A DNA stretch of 64,000 nt from Pseudomonas mosselii (GTDB taxonomy: Bacteria > Pseudomonadota > Gammaproteobacteria > Pseudomonadales > Pseudomonadaceae). The notes below the pieces were generated by a model. The model had not been told where the DNA came from. It ran no database searches and saw only the letters and a program-made list of their open reading frames with translations. The position numbers and the translations under genes were made by a program. The stretch lies in NCBI RefSeq assembly GCF_019823065.1, contig NZ_CP081966.1, positions 4,929,501-4,993,500 of the forward strand, given 5' to 3'. Each line of letters starts with the position of its first letter. Positions within the stretch are counted from its first letter, which is position 1. Positions 42,856 through 52,967 of the stretch are shown piece by piece.

Positions 42856-44160
42856 ATGACTACCAGCAGCACCTACGCCGAACCTGCCTCGGCAACACCG
42901 GTCAATTCGCCGGCCCGGGTGGCCACCGCCAGTTTCATCGGCACCGCCATCGAATTCTACGATTTCTACGTCTACGCCACCGCTGCCGCGCTGGTGATCG
43001 GGCCGGTATTCTTCCCGTCAGGCTCCGGCACCGCGCAGATGCTCGCTGCCTTTCTCACCTTTGGTATCGCCTTCCTCGCCCGCCCGCTCGGCTCGGCGCT
43101 GTTCGGCCACTTTGGCGACCGCATCGGGCGCAAGTCGACGCTGGTCGCCTCGCTGCTGCTGATGGGCGTGTCCACCACGCTGATCGGCGTGCTGCCCGGC
43201 TATGACAGCATCGGCGTCTGGGCGCCGATCATCCTTTGCCTGCTGCGCTTCGGCCAAGGCCTGGGGCTGGGCGGCGAATGGGGCGGCGCGGCGCTGCTGG
43301 CCACCGAGAACGCGCCACAGGGCAAGCGCGCCTGGTTCGGCATGTTCCCGCAGCTGGGCCCGTCGATCGGCTTTCTCGCCGCCAACGGCCTGTTCCTCAC
43401 CCTGGCCCTGGTGCTCAGCGACGAGCAGTTCCGCGAATGGGGCTGGCGCATTCCGTTCCTGCTCAGCGCGGCGCTGGTGCTGGTCGGCCTGTACGTGCGC
43501 CTGAAGCTGGAGGAAAGCCCAGTGTTCGCCAAAGCGGTCGCCCGTCACGAACGGGTGAAGATGCCGGTGGTCGACCTGTTCGCCCGCTACTGGCTGCCGA
43601 CCCTGCTGGGCGCGGCGGCCATGGTGGTGTGCTATGCGCTGTTCTACATCTCCACGGTATTCTCGCTCAGCTATGGCGTGACCACCCTCGGCTACAGTCG
43701 CGAGACCTTCCTCGGCCTGCTGTGCTTCGCGGTGGTGTTCATGGCCCTGGCCACGCCGCTGTCGGCCTGGCTCAGCGACCGTTACGGGCGCAAGCCGGTG
43801 CTGGTGGTCGGCGGCCTGCTGGCGATCGCCTCGGGTTTCACCATGGAACCGCTGCTGACCTCGGGCTCTACCACGGGCGTGGCGCTGTTCCTGGCCATCG
43901 AGCTGTTCCTGATGGGGGTGACCTTCGCGCCGATGGGCGCGCTGCTGCCCGAGCTGTTCCCGACCCATGTGCGCTACACCGGCGCCTCGGCGGCCTACAA
44001 CCTGGGCGGTATCGTCGGCGCCTCGGCGGCACCGTTCTTTGCCCAGAAGCTGGTGAGCATAGGGGGATTGAGCTGGGTGGGAGGGTATGTGTCAGTGGCG
44101 GCGGTGATCAGCCTGATTGCCGTGTTGTGCCTGAAAGAGACGCGCAATACCGAGCTTTGA
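42856..44160 (+). CDS. MFS metabolite:H+ symporter (MHS subfamily)
   Basis: The 434-residue transporter starts at the ATG at 42856 (MTTSSTYAEP) with AGGGA upstream; an ATG at 42814 is in frame but poorly placed. It has 12 membrane helices, the MFS motif FGHFGDRIGRKSTL and WLSDRYGRKPVLVVGG, and GLGLGGEWGGAALLATE and FPTHVRYTGASAAYN typical of the ShiA/ProP/YhjE group. The substrate is unknown. The 242-bp gap before it shows no gene. Confidence 0.92.
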   Translation: MTTSSTYAEPASATPVNSPARVATASFIGTAIEFYDFYVYATAAALVIGPVFFPSGSGTAQMLAAFLTFGIAFLARPLGSALFGHFGDRIGRKSTLVASLLLMGVSTTLIGVLPGYDSIGVWAPIILCLLRFGQGLGLGGEWGGAALLATENAPQGKRAWFGMFPQLGPSIGFLAANGLFLTLALVLSDEQFREWGWRIPFLLSAALVLVGLYVRLKLEESPVFAKAVARHERVKMPVVDLFARYWLPTLLGAAAMVVCYALFYISTVFSLSYGVTTLGYSRETFLGLLCFAVVFMALATPLSAWLSDRYGRKPVLVVGGLLAIASGFTMEPLLTSGSTTGVALFLAIELFLMGVTFAPMGALLPELFPTHVRYTGASAAYNLGGIVGASAAPFFAQKLVSIGGLSWVGGYVSVAAVISLIAVLCLKETRNTEL

Positions 44161-44164
44161 AGCA

Positions 44165-44230
44165 ATCGCGGAGCAAGCCCGCTCCCACGCCAGGCTGATA
44201 CTGGCGTGGGAGCGGGCTTGCCCCGCGATC
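44165..44230. repeat. Inverted REP pair
   Basis: AATCGCGGAGCAAGCCCGCT pairs with AGCGGGCTTGCCCCGCGATC around a CGCCAGGCTGATACTGGCG centre, giving a long near-perfect hairpin between the convergent MFS and purT genes. It probably serves as the mRNA end for both. Confidence 0.88.
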
Positions 44231-44238
44231 GTTTCAGG

Positions 44239-45420
44239 TCAGAACTCGACTTTCACGGCTTGCGAAGCACGGGTCGCCTTGGCCCGGGCGGCCTCGACCG
44301 ACTCGTCGCGAGCCAGGCACACGCCCATGCGGCGGGTGCCGTTGATCTCAGGCTTGCCGAACAGGCGAATGGCGGTATCCGGCTCGCTCAGGGCGGCGCC
44401 GAGGTTGGCGAAGCTGGTCTGCTGCGACTGGCCTTCCGGCAGGATCACCGCCGAGGCCGATGGACCGAACTGGCGCACCACCGGGATCGGCAGGCCGAGA
44501 ATGGCCCGGGCATGCAGGGCGAACTGCGACAGATCCTGGGAGATCAGGGTCACAAGGCCGGTGTCGTGCGGACGCGGCGAGACCTCGCTGAACCACACCT
44601 GGTCGCCCTTGACGAACAGCTCCACGCCGAACAGACCACGCCCGCCCAACGCATCGGTGACCGCCTGGGCCACCCGCTGCGACTCGGCCAAGGCCTTCGG
44701 GCTCATGGCCTGGGGTTGCCAGGACTCCTGATAGTCGCCCTTCTCCTGACGGTGACCGACCGGCGCGAGGAAAGTGGTGCCGCCCACATGGCGCACGGTC
44801 AGCAGGGTGATCTCGTACTCAAAGTCGATGAAGCCCTCGATGATCACCCGGCCCTTGCCGGCGCGGCCACCTTCCTGGGCGTAGTCCCAGGCTTTTCGCA
44901 GGTCTTCGTCCCCGCGCAGCAGGCTCTGGCCCTTGCCCGAGGAGCTCATCACCGGCTTGACCACGCACGGGTAGCCCAGGTCGGCCACGGCCTTGGCGTA
45001 GTCCTCGTAGGTGTCGGCGAAGTGATACGGCGAAGTCGGCAGGTCGAGCTCTTCGGCCGCCAGGCGGCGGATGCCTTCGCGGTTCATGGTCAGCTGGGTG
45101 GCGCGGGCGGTGGGCACCACGTTGAAGCCTTCGTTTTCCAGCTCGACCAAGGTGGCGGTGGCGATGGCCTCGATCTCGGGCACGATGTAGTGCGGTTTCT
45201 CAGCCTCGATCACCGCGCGCAGGGCGACGCCGTCGAGCATGTTGATCACATGGCTGCGGTGCGCGACCTGCATGGCCGGCGCGTTGGCGTAACGGTCCAC
45301 GGCAATCACCTCGACACCCAGGCGCTGCAGCTCGATCACCACTTCCTTGCCCAGTTCGCCGCAGCCGCACAGCAGTACACGGGTCGCGGTGGGCGACAAT
45401 GGGGTTCCGATACGGGTCAT
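44239..45420 (-). CDS. purT: Formate-dependent phosphoribosylglycinamide formyltransferase PurT
   Basis: The 393-residue ATP-grasp enzyme of purine synthesis uses formate instead of formyl-THF. It has [21 protein letters not shown] at the start, ATP-grasp [16 protein letters not shown] and [19 protein letters not shown], and the Mg2+-binding [14 protein letters not shown]. The family normally supplies redundancy with PurN. Confidence 0.97.
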   Translation of the reverse strand: MTRIGTPLSPTATRVLLCGCGELGKEVVIELQRLGVEVIAVDRYANAPAMQVAHRSHVINMLDGVALRAVIEAEKPHYIVPEIEAIATATLVELENEGFNVVPTARATQLTMNREGIRRLAAEELDLPTSPYHFADTYEDYAKAVADLGYPCVVKPVMSSSGKGQSLLRGDEDLRKAWDYAQEGGRAGKGRVIIEGFIDFEYEITLLTVRHVGGTTFLAPVGHRQEKGDYQESWQPQAMSPKALAESQRVAQAVTDALGGRGLFGVELFVKGDQVWFSEVSPRPHDTGLVTLISQDLSQFALHARAILGLPIPVVRQFGPSASAVILPEGQSQQTSFANLGAALSEPDTAIRLFGKPEINGTRRMGVCLARDESVEAARAKATRASQAVKVEF

Positions 45421-45494
45421 TTCAGGTCCTCGAAGGCGTCCGGGGCCGCGCCACGCTGGCTGCCGCCCGCTGAAAAATGGACCGGTATTCTACA

Positions 45495-45962
45495 TCAGGA
45501 TGTGGCCACCGCGCGCCGTGCCCGCCAGGCCATGATCAACCAGACCGCCGTTACCCCGGCGAACTTCGAGGCCAGCGCCGTGCCGATCACCGCCGGGGTC
45601 AGCGCGCCGATCATGCCGAAGAAGATGAAGGTGTCGACCGGGATGCTCAGCGCCGAACTCAGCCACAGGCGGTCACGCAAAGGCCGTCGGGTGACGCTGA
45701 ACACCAGCCAGTCGATCAGCTCGGAGACGAAGAACGCGGTGGCGCTGGCCAGGGCGATGGCCGGCTCCGACGTCGCGTAGGACAGCACCAGCGCCGCCAG
45801 CATGGCCAGCAACGCGCCGTGGCCGTAGCGGGTCTGCACCATGTCGCGCAGGATGAACACCAATCCGCCCCAGGCGGACCAGATCACGTCCAGGTGCGGC
45901 GCGCTGGAAAAGGCGTAGTTGATCAGCACCACGCTGCTGATGTAGGCGATGAGATAGAACAT
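45495..45962 (-). CDS. VUT-family membrane transporter
   Basis: The 155-residue protein starts at the ATG at 45962 (MFYLIAYISSVVLINYAF) and has about five to six membrane helices. VUT-family motifs include WGGLVFILRDMVQTRYGH, ASATAFFVSELIDWLVFSV and the DTFIFF segment. Relatives transport queuosine precursors (QueT/YhhQ group). No queuosine genes are visible nearby, so this is a family-level call. Confidence 0.88.
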   Translation of the reverse strand: MFYLIAYISSVVLINYAFSSAPHLDVIWSAWGGLVFILRDMVQTRYGHGALLAMLAALVLSYATSEPAIALASATAFFVSELIDWLVFSVTRRPLRDRLWLSSALSIPVDTFIFFGMIGALTPAVIGTALASKFAGVTAVWLIMAWRARRAVATS

Positions 45963-46004
45963 GGTCTTTGCGTTCGGTGGGCCAGCCGCACAGATTAGCG
46001 CCGG

Positions 46005-46036
46005 CCCCATCGTGGGACAAGCCCGCTCCCACGCCA
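46005..46036. repeat. Single REP element
   Basis: GTGGGACAAGCCCGCTCCCA matches the REP consensus apart from changes in the first stem. It lies in the 87-bp gap between the VUT gene and the DUF1289 gene. Confidence 0.6.
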
Positions 46037-46049
46037 CCGGCGTCCCGTG

Positions 46050-46247
46050 TTACAGGCCAATCACCAGCCCCGCCGCCAGCGCCCGCTCATGGCATTTCTT
46101 GAGCACCTCCCGGCGCTGCTCGTTGTCCATCCGCCCCCAGCGGGTGATCTCGTCCACCGTGCGCTGGCACCCGGTGCAGATATCCTGCTCGTCCAGCGCG
46201 CAGATGCTGACGCAGGGCGAGGCCACGGGCCGTTCGTCAGTCTTCAT
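46050..46247 (-). CDS. DUF1289 protein
   Basis: The 65-residue protein has the family's cysteine pattern, [20 protein letters not shown], which could bind a metal or an Fe-S cluster. The C-terminal part is helical ([20 protein letters not shown]). Its first 11 bases overlap the end of the carbonic-anhydrase gene, so they are co-translated. Confidence 0.9.
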   Translation of the reverse strand: MKTDERPVASPCVSICALDEQDICTGCQRTVDEITRWGRMDNEQRREVLKKCHERALAAGLVIGL

Positions 46248-46761
46248 CGATCACCAGCTCACGCGCATAGCGCTGGGCGTTGTGCACGTAGTGCGCGGCG
46301 CTGGCCTCGAGCATGCGCTTCTGCTGCTCGGTAAGCTCGCGCACCACTTTGCCCGGCGAGCCCATCACCAGCGAACCGTCGGGAATTTCCTTGCCTTCGG
46401 GGATCAGCGCATTGGCGCCGATGATGCAATGCTTGCCGATCCGCGCCCCGTTGAGAATCACCGCGTTGATGCCGATCAGGCTGTAGTCCCCGACCGTGCA
46501 GCCGTGCAGCATGGCGTTGTGGCCGATGGTCACGCCACGGCCGATGGTCAGCGGCGCCCCCATGTCGGTGTGCATCACCGTGCCGTCCTGGACGTTGCTG
46601 TCCTCGCCGATGTCGATCAGCTCGTTGTCGCCGCGCAGCACCGCGCCGAACCAGACGCTGGCACGCGCCTGCAGGCGCACCTTGCCGATCAGCGCGGCGT
46701 TGGGCGCGGTCCAGCTCTCGGGATGGGTCTCGACCCGCAGGTCGCCCAGGCGGTATTTCAT
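46237..46761 (-). CDS. Gamma-carbonic anhydrase family protein (YrdA-like)
   Basis: The 174-residue left-handed beta-helix protein has hexapeptide repeats throughout residues 20-130. Metal-ligand His residues are visible in [12 protein letters not shown] and [11 protein letters not shown], in the expected spacing of CamH/YrdA proteins. Whether it has carbonic anhydrase activity is unknown. It forms an operon with the Nudix gene upstream and DUF1289 downstream. Confidence 0.9.
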   Translation of the reverse strand: MKYRLGDLRVETHPESWTAPNAALIGKVRLQARASVWFGAVLRGDNELIDIGEDSNVQDGTVMHTDMGAPLTIGRGVTIGHNAMLHGCTVGDYSLIGINAVILNGARIGKHCIIGANALIPEGKEIPDGSLVMGSPGKVVRELTEQQKRMLEASAAHYVHNAQRYARELVIDED

Positions 46762-46805
46762 GTATCGCTCCTCACGGTTGAACGCGGTGGCGGGGTGTAC
46801 CCCGC

Positions 46806-47405
46806 TCAGTTCTTGATGAAACGCTCGGGTGGCTGGTGCAGGCTGATGCCGGCATCGAACAGCAGGTTGACCAGTTCGACGATCATGATCGCCGACAAGC
46901 CCCAGATCTTGTAGTCGCCGTAACGGTAGCTGGGCACGTACCAGCTGCGCCCCTGGTAGTCGATGCGATGGGTGTGATCACGGGGATCCTGACGGAAGAA
47001 CGCCAGCGGCACGGTGAACACTGCGGCAATTTCGGCGTCATTGGCGCGGTACTCGACATAGTCGGGGATCAAACCGACGAACGGTGTCACCTTCAGGCCG
47101 TGCAACGAGATCACCGGGCTCAGCGGCCCGATCACCTCGACCAGCCCGGGCGGCAGGCCGATTTCTTCCTCGGCCTCGCGCAGGGCGGTGAACACCAGGT
47201 CGGGGTCTTCCGGATCGCGCCGACCGCCAGGAAAGGCAACTTCGCCGCCGTGGGTCGACAGGCCCTGGGCGCGCAGGGTCAGCACCAGCTCCGGCTCTTC
47301 GCTACGGGTAATGGGCAACAACACCGCCGCTTCTGGGAAACGGCGGTCCGTCTCCAGTGACGCGGGGGTATGGTTGCTCATTCGGCGAAGAAGCTCATCC
47401 AGCAT
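46806..47405 (-). CDS. Nudix CoA pyrophosphatase
   Basis: The 199-residue protein starts at MLDELLRRM (47405). A full Nudix box is present, [25 protein letters not shown], preceded by the UPF0035 pattern [20 protein letters not shown] that characterises CoA pyrophosphatases (NudL/YeaB type). It likely cleaves CoA and CoA derivatives to 3',5'-ADP and acyl phosphopantetheine. It starts 138 bp from the divergent second Nudix gene. Confidence 0.93.
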   Translation of the reverse strand: MLDELLRRMSNHTPASLETDRRFPEAAVLLPITRSEEPELVLTLRAQGLSTHGGEVAFPGGRRDPEDPDLVFTALREAEEEIGLPPGLVEVIGPLSPVISLHGLKVTPFVGLIPDYVEYRANDAEIAAVFTVPLAFFRQDPRDHTHRIDYQGRSWYVPSYRYGDYKIWGLSAIMIVELVNLLFDAGISLHQPPERFIKN

Positions 47406-47542
47406 TACGCACTCTCGTGTCCAAGGCCTGCCTTGCATGATGCACCAAAGCCGCGAGGCACCCAAGCCCCGCCCGCAGGCCGCTTGCGGTGGGCGGGCCG
47501 GGCGCGCCAAGATAGTCCGACCCCATTGGAATGAATGTAAGC

Positions 47543-48097
47543 ATGAAATTCTGCAGCGCGTGCGGCCAACCGGTCACCCAGCGGATCCCCGAAGGCGACA
47601 GCCGCCTGCGGTATGTCTGCGACCATTGCCAGACCATCCACTACCAGAACCCCAACATCGTCGCCGGGGTGCTGCCCACCTGGCGTTCCCAGGTGCTGCT
47701 GTGCCGCCGCGCCATCGAGCCGCGCCGGGGCTTCTGGACCTTGCCCGCCGGGTTCATGGAGAACGGCGAGACCCTGGATGCCGCCGCCCGTCGCGAAACC
47801 GTCGAGGAGGCCTGCGCCCGGGTCGCCGAGATGAGCCTGTACCAGCTGTTCGACCTGCCGCACATCAACCAGGTACACGTGTTCTTCCGTGCCGAGCTGG
47901 CCGACCTGGACTTCGCCGTGGGCATCGAGAGCCTGGAGGTGCGCCTGTTCGAGGAACACGAGATCCCCTGGGGCGAGCTGGCTTTCCGCACCGTCACACG
48001 CACACTAGAATGCTATTATCGCGACCGCATCAGGCAGCACTACCCCATAGGCCATGAATACCTGCCGCCGATGAACGTTTCGTCGCCCACCATTTAA
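47543..48097 (+). CDS. Nudix hydrolase with N-terminal zinc ribbon
   Basis: The 184-residue protein begins MKFCSACGQPV (47543); a further ATG at 47531 (MNVS) is in frame with GGAA closer to it. The N-terminal zinc ribbon has two CxxC pairs (CSAC, CDHC). The Nudix box is GFMENGETLDAAARRETVEEACAR, with Ala for the last Gly of the consensus. The domain layout is like NudC-type NAD pyrophosphatases but shorter. The substrate is unproven. Confidence 0.88.
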   Translation: MKFCSACGQPVTQRIPEGDSRLRYVCDHCQTIHYQNPNIVAGVLPTWRSQVLLCRRAIEPRRGFWTLPAGFMENGETLDAAARRETVEEACARVAEMSLYQLFDLPHINQVHVFFRAELADLDFAVGIESLEVRLFEEHEIPWGELAFRTVTRTLECYYRDRIRQHYPIGHEYLPPMNVSSPTI

Positions 48098-48117
48098 GTC
48101 TTCAGGGATACGGTTTC

Positions 48118-48681
48118 ATGCGCTGGCTGCTTGCCCTCTTCTGCCTCAGTGTCGCCTCGGTGTCGCAAGCCGCCTTCACCGAGACCATCATCCGCAAGAC
48201 ACCGTCGGCCGTGCAGTCGCCGGCCCAGCCCGCCACTGGCGGCGCCCAGCAGGAACGGCTGATCGACAAGGTGCTGGTGATCAAGTCCGAACGCCGCCTG
48301 CAGTTGATCAGCCGCGGCGAGCCGCTCAAGACCTACCGCATCTCCCTGGGCAAGCAGCCCAAGGGCGCCAAGCAGCGCGAGGGCGACAAGAAGACCCCCG
48401 AAGGGCTGTACTGGCTTGACTGGCGCAAGGTCAGCGACCGCTACAACCTGGCCATGCACATCTCCTACCCGAACATCACCGACGCCGCCAAGGCCCGCAG
48501 CGAAGGCGTGCCCGCCGGCAGCATGATCATGATCCACGGCACGCCGATCAACGAGGAGTACCCCGAGTGGTACTTCCACACCCTCGACTGGACCGAGGGC
48601 TGCATCGCCATGCGCAATGACGACATGCGCGAGGTGTGGAGCATGGTCAAGGACGGCACGCTGATCGAAATCCGGCCCTGA
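48118..48681 (+). CDS. L,D-transpeptidase (YkuD domain)
   Basis: The 187-residue periplasmic enzyme has a signal peptide ending about residue 18 (SVASVSQA). The YkuD domain spans about 50-187 and contains the catalytic motif HGTPIN followed by EGCIAMRNDDM with the nucleophile Cys. It makes 3-3 peptidoglycan cross-links or attaches lipoproteins. It ends with a strong terminator and its own upstream gap of 20 bp from the Nudix gene. Confidence 0.93.
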   Translation: MRWLLALFCLSVASVSQAAFTETIIRKTPSAVQSPAQPATGGAQQERLIDKVLVIKSERRLQLISRGEPLKTYRISLGKQPKGAKQREGDKKTPEGLYWLDWRKVSDRYNLAMHISYPNITDAAKARSEGVPAGSMIMIHGTPINEEYPEWYFHTLDWTEGCIAMRNDDMREVWSMVKDGTLIEIRP

Positions 48682-48707
48682 TCCTCTCGACACATCCGAT
48701 TACGACG

Positions 48708-48745
48708 AAGGCCTGCCCTGCTCACGCAGGGCAGGCCTTTCTCTT
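48708..48745 (+). terminator. Rho-independent terminator of the Nudix-L,D-transpeptidase unit
   Basis: A 13-bp perfect stem AAGGCCTGCCCTG/CAGGGCAGGCCTT with a 6-base loop is followed by TCTCTTTC, 26 bp after the stop. Confidence 0.93.
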
Positions 48746-48911
48746 TCGCCGTCAAACTCCGTTTCTGTAGATATCTGCTCACTTTTCCTACGCGACAAAG
48801 AGCATTCCTTCCCACAAAGTGATGGCATTGAGCCACATAAACGCCATCAACAGTCTTCTTAAAATTCCCGCAAATGATTACTCGATTTCGTACATCACTT
48901 GCGAGGTTCTC

Positions 48912-51900
48912 ATGCAAAATCCTGCTCCCAAAACCAGTCCCGACACTTTACGCTGGGCTGTCTTTCTCGCCCTGCTGGGCACCACCCAGGTCCAAGCGCA
49001 AGGCGCCCTGACCCCGGCGCCGGGCCCTGGAGGTACCCCGATCATCGACAATGGCCACGGCGTTCCGGTGATCGACATCGTCGCACCCAATGCCAGCGGC
49101 CTGTCGCACAATCAGTTCCTCGACTACAACGTCGGCAGGCAAGGTCTGGTGTTGAACAACGCCCTGCAGGCCGGGCAATCGCAACTGGCCGGCCAGCTCG
49201 GCGCCAACCCGCAGTTCCAAGGCCAGGCCGCCTCGACCATCCTCAACGAGGTCATCAGCCAGAACGCCTCGAAAATCGAAGGCGCGCAGGAAATCTTCGG
49301 GCAGAAAGCCGATTACCTGCTTGCCAATCCCAACGGCATCACGGTCAACGGTGGCAGCTTCATCAATACGACCCGCGCGGGCTTCGTGGTGGGTAATGCG
49401 CACGTCCAGGATGGGCAGGTCAAACATCTCGACAGCCGTGATGCCCGCGGCGCCCTCAATGTGCTGGGGCGTGGCCTGAGCAATGGCGAAGGCGCCTTGG
49501 CGCTTATCGCGCCACGTATCGATGCCAAAGGCTTGCTGTTGGCCAAGGACGACCTGAACCTCACCGTCGGACGTAATACTGTCGATGCCGAAAACCGCGC
49601 AGTGCTGCAGCATCTGCCAGGCGTATCCGGATCCATTGACGCCAGCCTGCTCGGCTCGATGCGCGCCGGTCAGATTCGCATCGTGAGCACTGCCGAGGGC
49701 GCGGGTGTGCAGATCGGTGGGATGAACCTGCACGCGGAACGTGGTGACCTGAGCATCCAGTCAGCCGGTAACCTGGTGGTGCAAGGCGACGAACTACTCC
49801 AGACCAACCTCACCAGCAGCAACGGCAAGCTGGCGCTGAGCGCTGCGCACGATTTGCAGTTCACTGCGGCCAATGGCAAGGGCCGGCAAGTCGAGCTCAA
49901 CGCTGGGAAGAACCTGACGCTCGATACCATTACCCGCGAAACCTTGCAGAAGGACCCTGTCGACTGGGTGAAGAAGAGTTGGTTCGTCACCACCGAAAGC
50001 CGCAAGGGCCTTACCGAGACCACCGATCGCAAGATTGTGAGCAGTCGCCTTGTGGCGCAGGACGATCTGGACCTGCTGGCAGGTAATGACCTGACGCTGA
50101 GCGCCGCACAGCTTGAAGCAGGAAGCACCCTGAACCTGCGCAGTGGCAACAAGATGACGATCGGCGCCGGCCTGGAAAGCCGCGATACCAAGGAACAGCA
50201 CAGCCACACCATTTACCTTGACCGCACAGACACTGACGGCACGTCGCACACAGAGCAGGTCAAAGCCAGCACGCTCAAGGGCAACAAACTCGTTGCGCAT
50301 GCCGGCAGCGACATGCAGGTCAGTGGCTCACACCTCAATGCCAAGCACCACCTCCAGCTGGACAGCAAGGGCGACTTGACCATTGAAAGCGCCGCGGAAA
50401 ACGACCAGGGTCATCGCATCACTGGTGTTCGCGACTTCGTTGCCAGCGCCGGGGAAACGGCAACGGATTCAGGCCAGTACTCCGCGAAAATCGGTTACGA
50501 GCATTTGCACAAGGATGAAAATACAGCCTTGACTCGCCAGGTGGCGAGTTCGGTCAGTGCCGGCACCGTTTCCTTGGCCAGTGCTCGCAAGCTGACGCTC
50601 AAGGGCTCCGAGGTTCAAGCGAATGCCGGCAGTCTCACCGCCAACGCCAACGACATCGAACTTGCAGCGGCCTACGATAACGAGAGCAGACACACCCTCG
50701 ACACCACCCGCGGCGCGGCGCTGAGCGCCACCATCGGGACCGAGCGTGTCGGCGTGAGCATCGACGGCTACCAGGGTCCGACCGTCGAGCTCCAAAGTCA
50801 GTCCACCGTTCAACGCAGCACGCTGAAATCAAGCGGTGACATGAAGATCGATGCCGCAAAGCTGGTTACCTCTGCCGCCCAGGTGCAGGCGCAAGGATCG
50901 CTGGAAATAAATGCTGACACGATCGACAACCAGGCGGCAGCCGACACCACGGTACGCGAGACCCTCCTGAGCAAGTGGGATGGAGGCCTGGGTGTCAGTG
51001 CCGACTATGCATACGTCACAGATCGCGCCAAGTACGCCTTCGACCATTTGCGCCAGTTGGCTACAGGCCAGAAAGCCGAATCGACGCTCAACGATTCGCA
51101 GAAGCCAAACCTGGAGGCAAAGCTGGCCCTGGAGCACCAGTCGCTCAAGCAGAGGGACACCACCAGCACGGCGCAGGTCAGCACATTCGAAGCAGGTCGA
51201 GTCATCGTTCAGGCCTATGACAGCATCAAGGACGAGGGCACCGACTACAACGCCAAGGCGGGTGATCTGCGGATCGTGGCGGGCGAACACCAGATGCTGG
51301 CCGCCAGTGATCGCACTACCCGTGAAACAAGCCGCATCAACGCAGGCGGTAACCTGCGCGTGGACAGCAAGACCTTGACGGATGTCAACGGCACGCTTGA
51401 AGGGCATGGGGGCTCCGAGGCGAGCCTGGGAGAAACCACGCTTGCCCGCGTTGGCAGTCTGCAGGGCAAGCATGGGGTTCAGGTCGCGCTCACGGGTAAC
51501 GGACACTACGAGGGTACCCGCATCGACGGCGGCGAGGGTGCGGTGCGCCTGGATAGCCAAGGTGACCTGACACTGGCGGCTGTTCATGACCGCACCGTGG
51601 AGAAAACCACGACACTGGACGCAGGCCTGGCGCTGAAGGCGGGTGTCAACCTGATCGGAGCCAATGGCGGGGCGCAGGGTACTCTCAAACACCACACGCA
51701 CGAGGCTCAGAACAGCAAGGCGCGAGTCGCGCAAATCGACAGCAAGCATGAGGTTGGGCTCTCCAGCCATGGCGACCTGCGTCTGGAGGGAACGCGCATC
51801 GGTAGCGGCACCGTGGCCACCGGCGATATCACGCTGCACAGTGAGGGTCTGCTGACCGTGGCCGCAGCCGGCGATACCGAAACCAAGGTGGGCGGTACCT

Positions 51901-52949
51901 GGGGTGGCAAACTGGATGGCTCGGGGAGCGCTGTGGGTGGCGGTCTGGGCGCTGAAGGCACCTTTGGCCGGACCAGCCAGGAAAAGCGTACCGCCGTCGG
52001 CGCGACGTTCGACAGCAACGGGGCGGTGCAGCTCACGAGCCTGGCCAGCAATGATGCTGCCCTCAACGTGCAAGGGTTGCAGGCCAGTGCTCGGAAGATC
52101 GGCCTCGAGGCTCGCAATGGTGGCGTGTTGATCGAAGCCGCAGGCAACACCGAACAACACGACAACCTCGATATCACCCTCGGCGCCGGAGCCAAGCTTT
52201 CAGCAATAGGACTGGGAGGCGCGAACGCCCTGGTCCAGCTTGACCTGGACACAAGCAACAACACGACCTGGAGCGACAGCCGTCTGCGCGCCGACACAGT
52301 CGAGTTACAGAGTAAAGGCGATACCCGTATCGAAGGTGCCCAGGTCGAAGCCCATCATGTCGCAGGCGAAATCGGTGGCGATCTGCTGGTGGCAAGTCGC
52401 AAGAACCAGACTGACGCCAAGGCCCTCAATGCCGATATCAAAATGAACCAGAAAGACGCCGCAGACGCTTCCGGTGATGCCAAGCCATCACTGGCGGACG
52501 CCTTCGACAAAGGCGACATCGGCGAAATCGTCAGTGCGCTCTGGAGCACGGTCACCGACAAGGTCACGCCGGCAATCAAGGGAGGCCTCTCCAGGAAGCT
52601 TGACGATACCGTCACACAACAGACCACCCTCTCCGGCACACAGGGCATCGACCTGGGCGTCGGGGGCACAACCCATCTTGTCGGCGCCAAAGTACAGGCC
52701 AGCGATGGCAAGGTCGACGTCGGGAGCAGCATTACCCGACAGAACCTCAGCGGCCGCGACTATCAGGAGGATACCAAGGTCAACGTAGACCTGACGCCAG
52801 GGGGCCTGACAAAGAGTGCGGTCGGTTTCTTAACCAGCCTGTTCCATGGCAAGGGTGAAGGCAACAGCAACAACAAGCCGTACGAAAGCAGTGGCCACGA
52901 CACCACCACCGAGTACGTCTCGCAAATTGAGCAGGGCCGCAAGCGCTGA
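48912..52949 (+). CDS. Two-partner secretion exoprotein (TpsA), filamentous-haemagglutinin type
   Basis: The 1345-residue secreted protein starts at the ATG at 48912 (MQNPAPKTSPDTLRW) with GAGG upstream; 31 codons of open frame precede it but lack conservation. The signal peptide ends near residue 29 (TTQVQA). The TPS secretion domain (about 30-280) has GLSHNQFLDYNV at 63-74 and the hallmark NPNGI at 139-143. The rest is a beta-helix with haemagglutinin-type repeats rich in GNL, L-x-L and turn Asn/Gly. The C-terminal end (GHDTTTEYVSQIEQGRKR) shows no CDI toxin region such as VENN/DUF638, and no immunity gene follows. It is the likely counterpart of the P. putida HlpA adhesin by position, from memory. 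Confidence 0.92.
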   Translation: MQNPAPKTSPDTLRWAVFLALLGTTQVQAQGALTPAPGPGGTPIIDNGHGVPVIDIVAPNASGLSHNQFLDYNVGRQGLVLNNALQAGQSQLAGQLGANPQFQGQAASTILNEVISQNASKIEGAQEIFGQKADYLLANPNGITVNGGSFINTTRAGFVVGNAHVQDGQVKHLDSRDARGALNVLGRGLSNGEGALALIAPRIDAKGLLLAKDDLNLTVGRNTVDAENRAVLQHLPGVSGSIDASLLGSMRAGQIRIVSTAEGAGVQIGGMNLHAERGDLSIQSAGNLVVQGDELLQTNLTSSNGKLALSAAHDLQFTAANGKGRQVELNAGKNLTLDTITRETLQKDPVDWVKKSWFVTTESRKGLTETTDRKIVSSRLVAQDDLDLLAGNDLTLSAAQLEAGSTLNLRSGNKMTIGAGLESRDTKEQHSHTIYLDRTDTDGTSHTEQVKASTLKGNKLVAHAGSDMQVSGSHLNAKHHLQLDSKGDLTIESAAENDQGHRITGVRDFVASAGETATDSGQYSAKIGYEHLHKDENTALTRQVASSVSAGTVSLASARKLTLKGSEVQANAGSLTANANDIELAAAYDNESRHTLDTTRGAALSATIGTERVGVSIDGYQGPTVELQSQSTVQRSTLKSSGDMKIDAAKLVTSAAQVQAQGSLEINADTIDNQAAADTTVRETLLSKWDGGLGVSADYAYVTDRAKYAFDHLRQLATGQKAESTLNDSQKPNLEAKLALEHQSLKQRDTTSTAQVSTFEAGRVIVQAYDSIKDEGTDYNAKAGDLRIVAGEHQMLAASDRTTRETSRINAGGNLRVDSKTLTDVNGTLEGHGGSEASLGETTLARVGSLQGKHGVQVALTGNGHYEGTRIDGGEGAVRLDSQGDLTLAAVHDRTVEKTTTLDAGLALKAGVNLIGANGGAQGTLKHHTHEAQNSKARVAQIDSKHEVGLSSHGDLRLEGTRIGSGTVATGDITLHSEGLLTVAAAGDTETKVGGTWGGKLDGSGSAVGGGLGAEGTFGRTSQEKRTAVGATFDSNGAVQLTSLASNDAALNVQGLQASARKIGLEARNGGVLIEAAGNTEQHDNLDITLGAGAKLSAIGLGGANALVQLDLDTSNNTTWSDSRLRADTVELQSKGDTRIEGAQVEAHHVAGEIGGDLLVASRKNQTDAKALNADIKMNQKDAADASGDAKPSLADAFDKGDIGEIVSALWSTVTDKVTPAIKGGLSRKLDDTVTQQTTLSGTQGIDLGVGGTTHLVGAKVQASDGKVDVGSSITRQNLSGRDYQEDTKVNVDLTPGGLTKSAVGFLTSLFHGKGEGNSNNKPYESSGHDTTTEYVSQIEQGRKR

Positions 52950-52967
52950 GGCGCGAACACCTGGCAA

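Noticed and set aside
48746..48911. Possible small gene before the exoprotein
   Set aside because: The 31-codon open extension (MMALSHINAIN...) lacks a ribosome-binding site and the signal peptide starts only at 48912; the stretch is A/T-rich promoter-like sequence.
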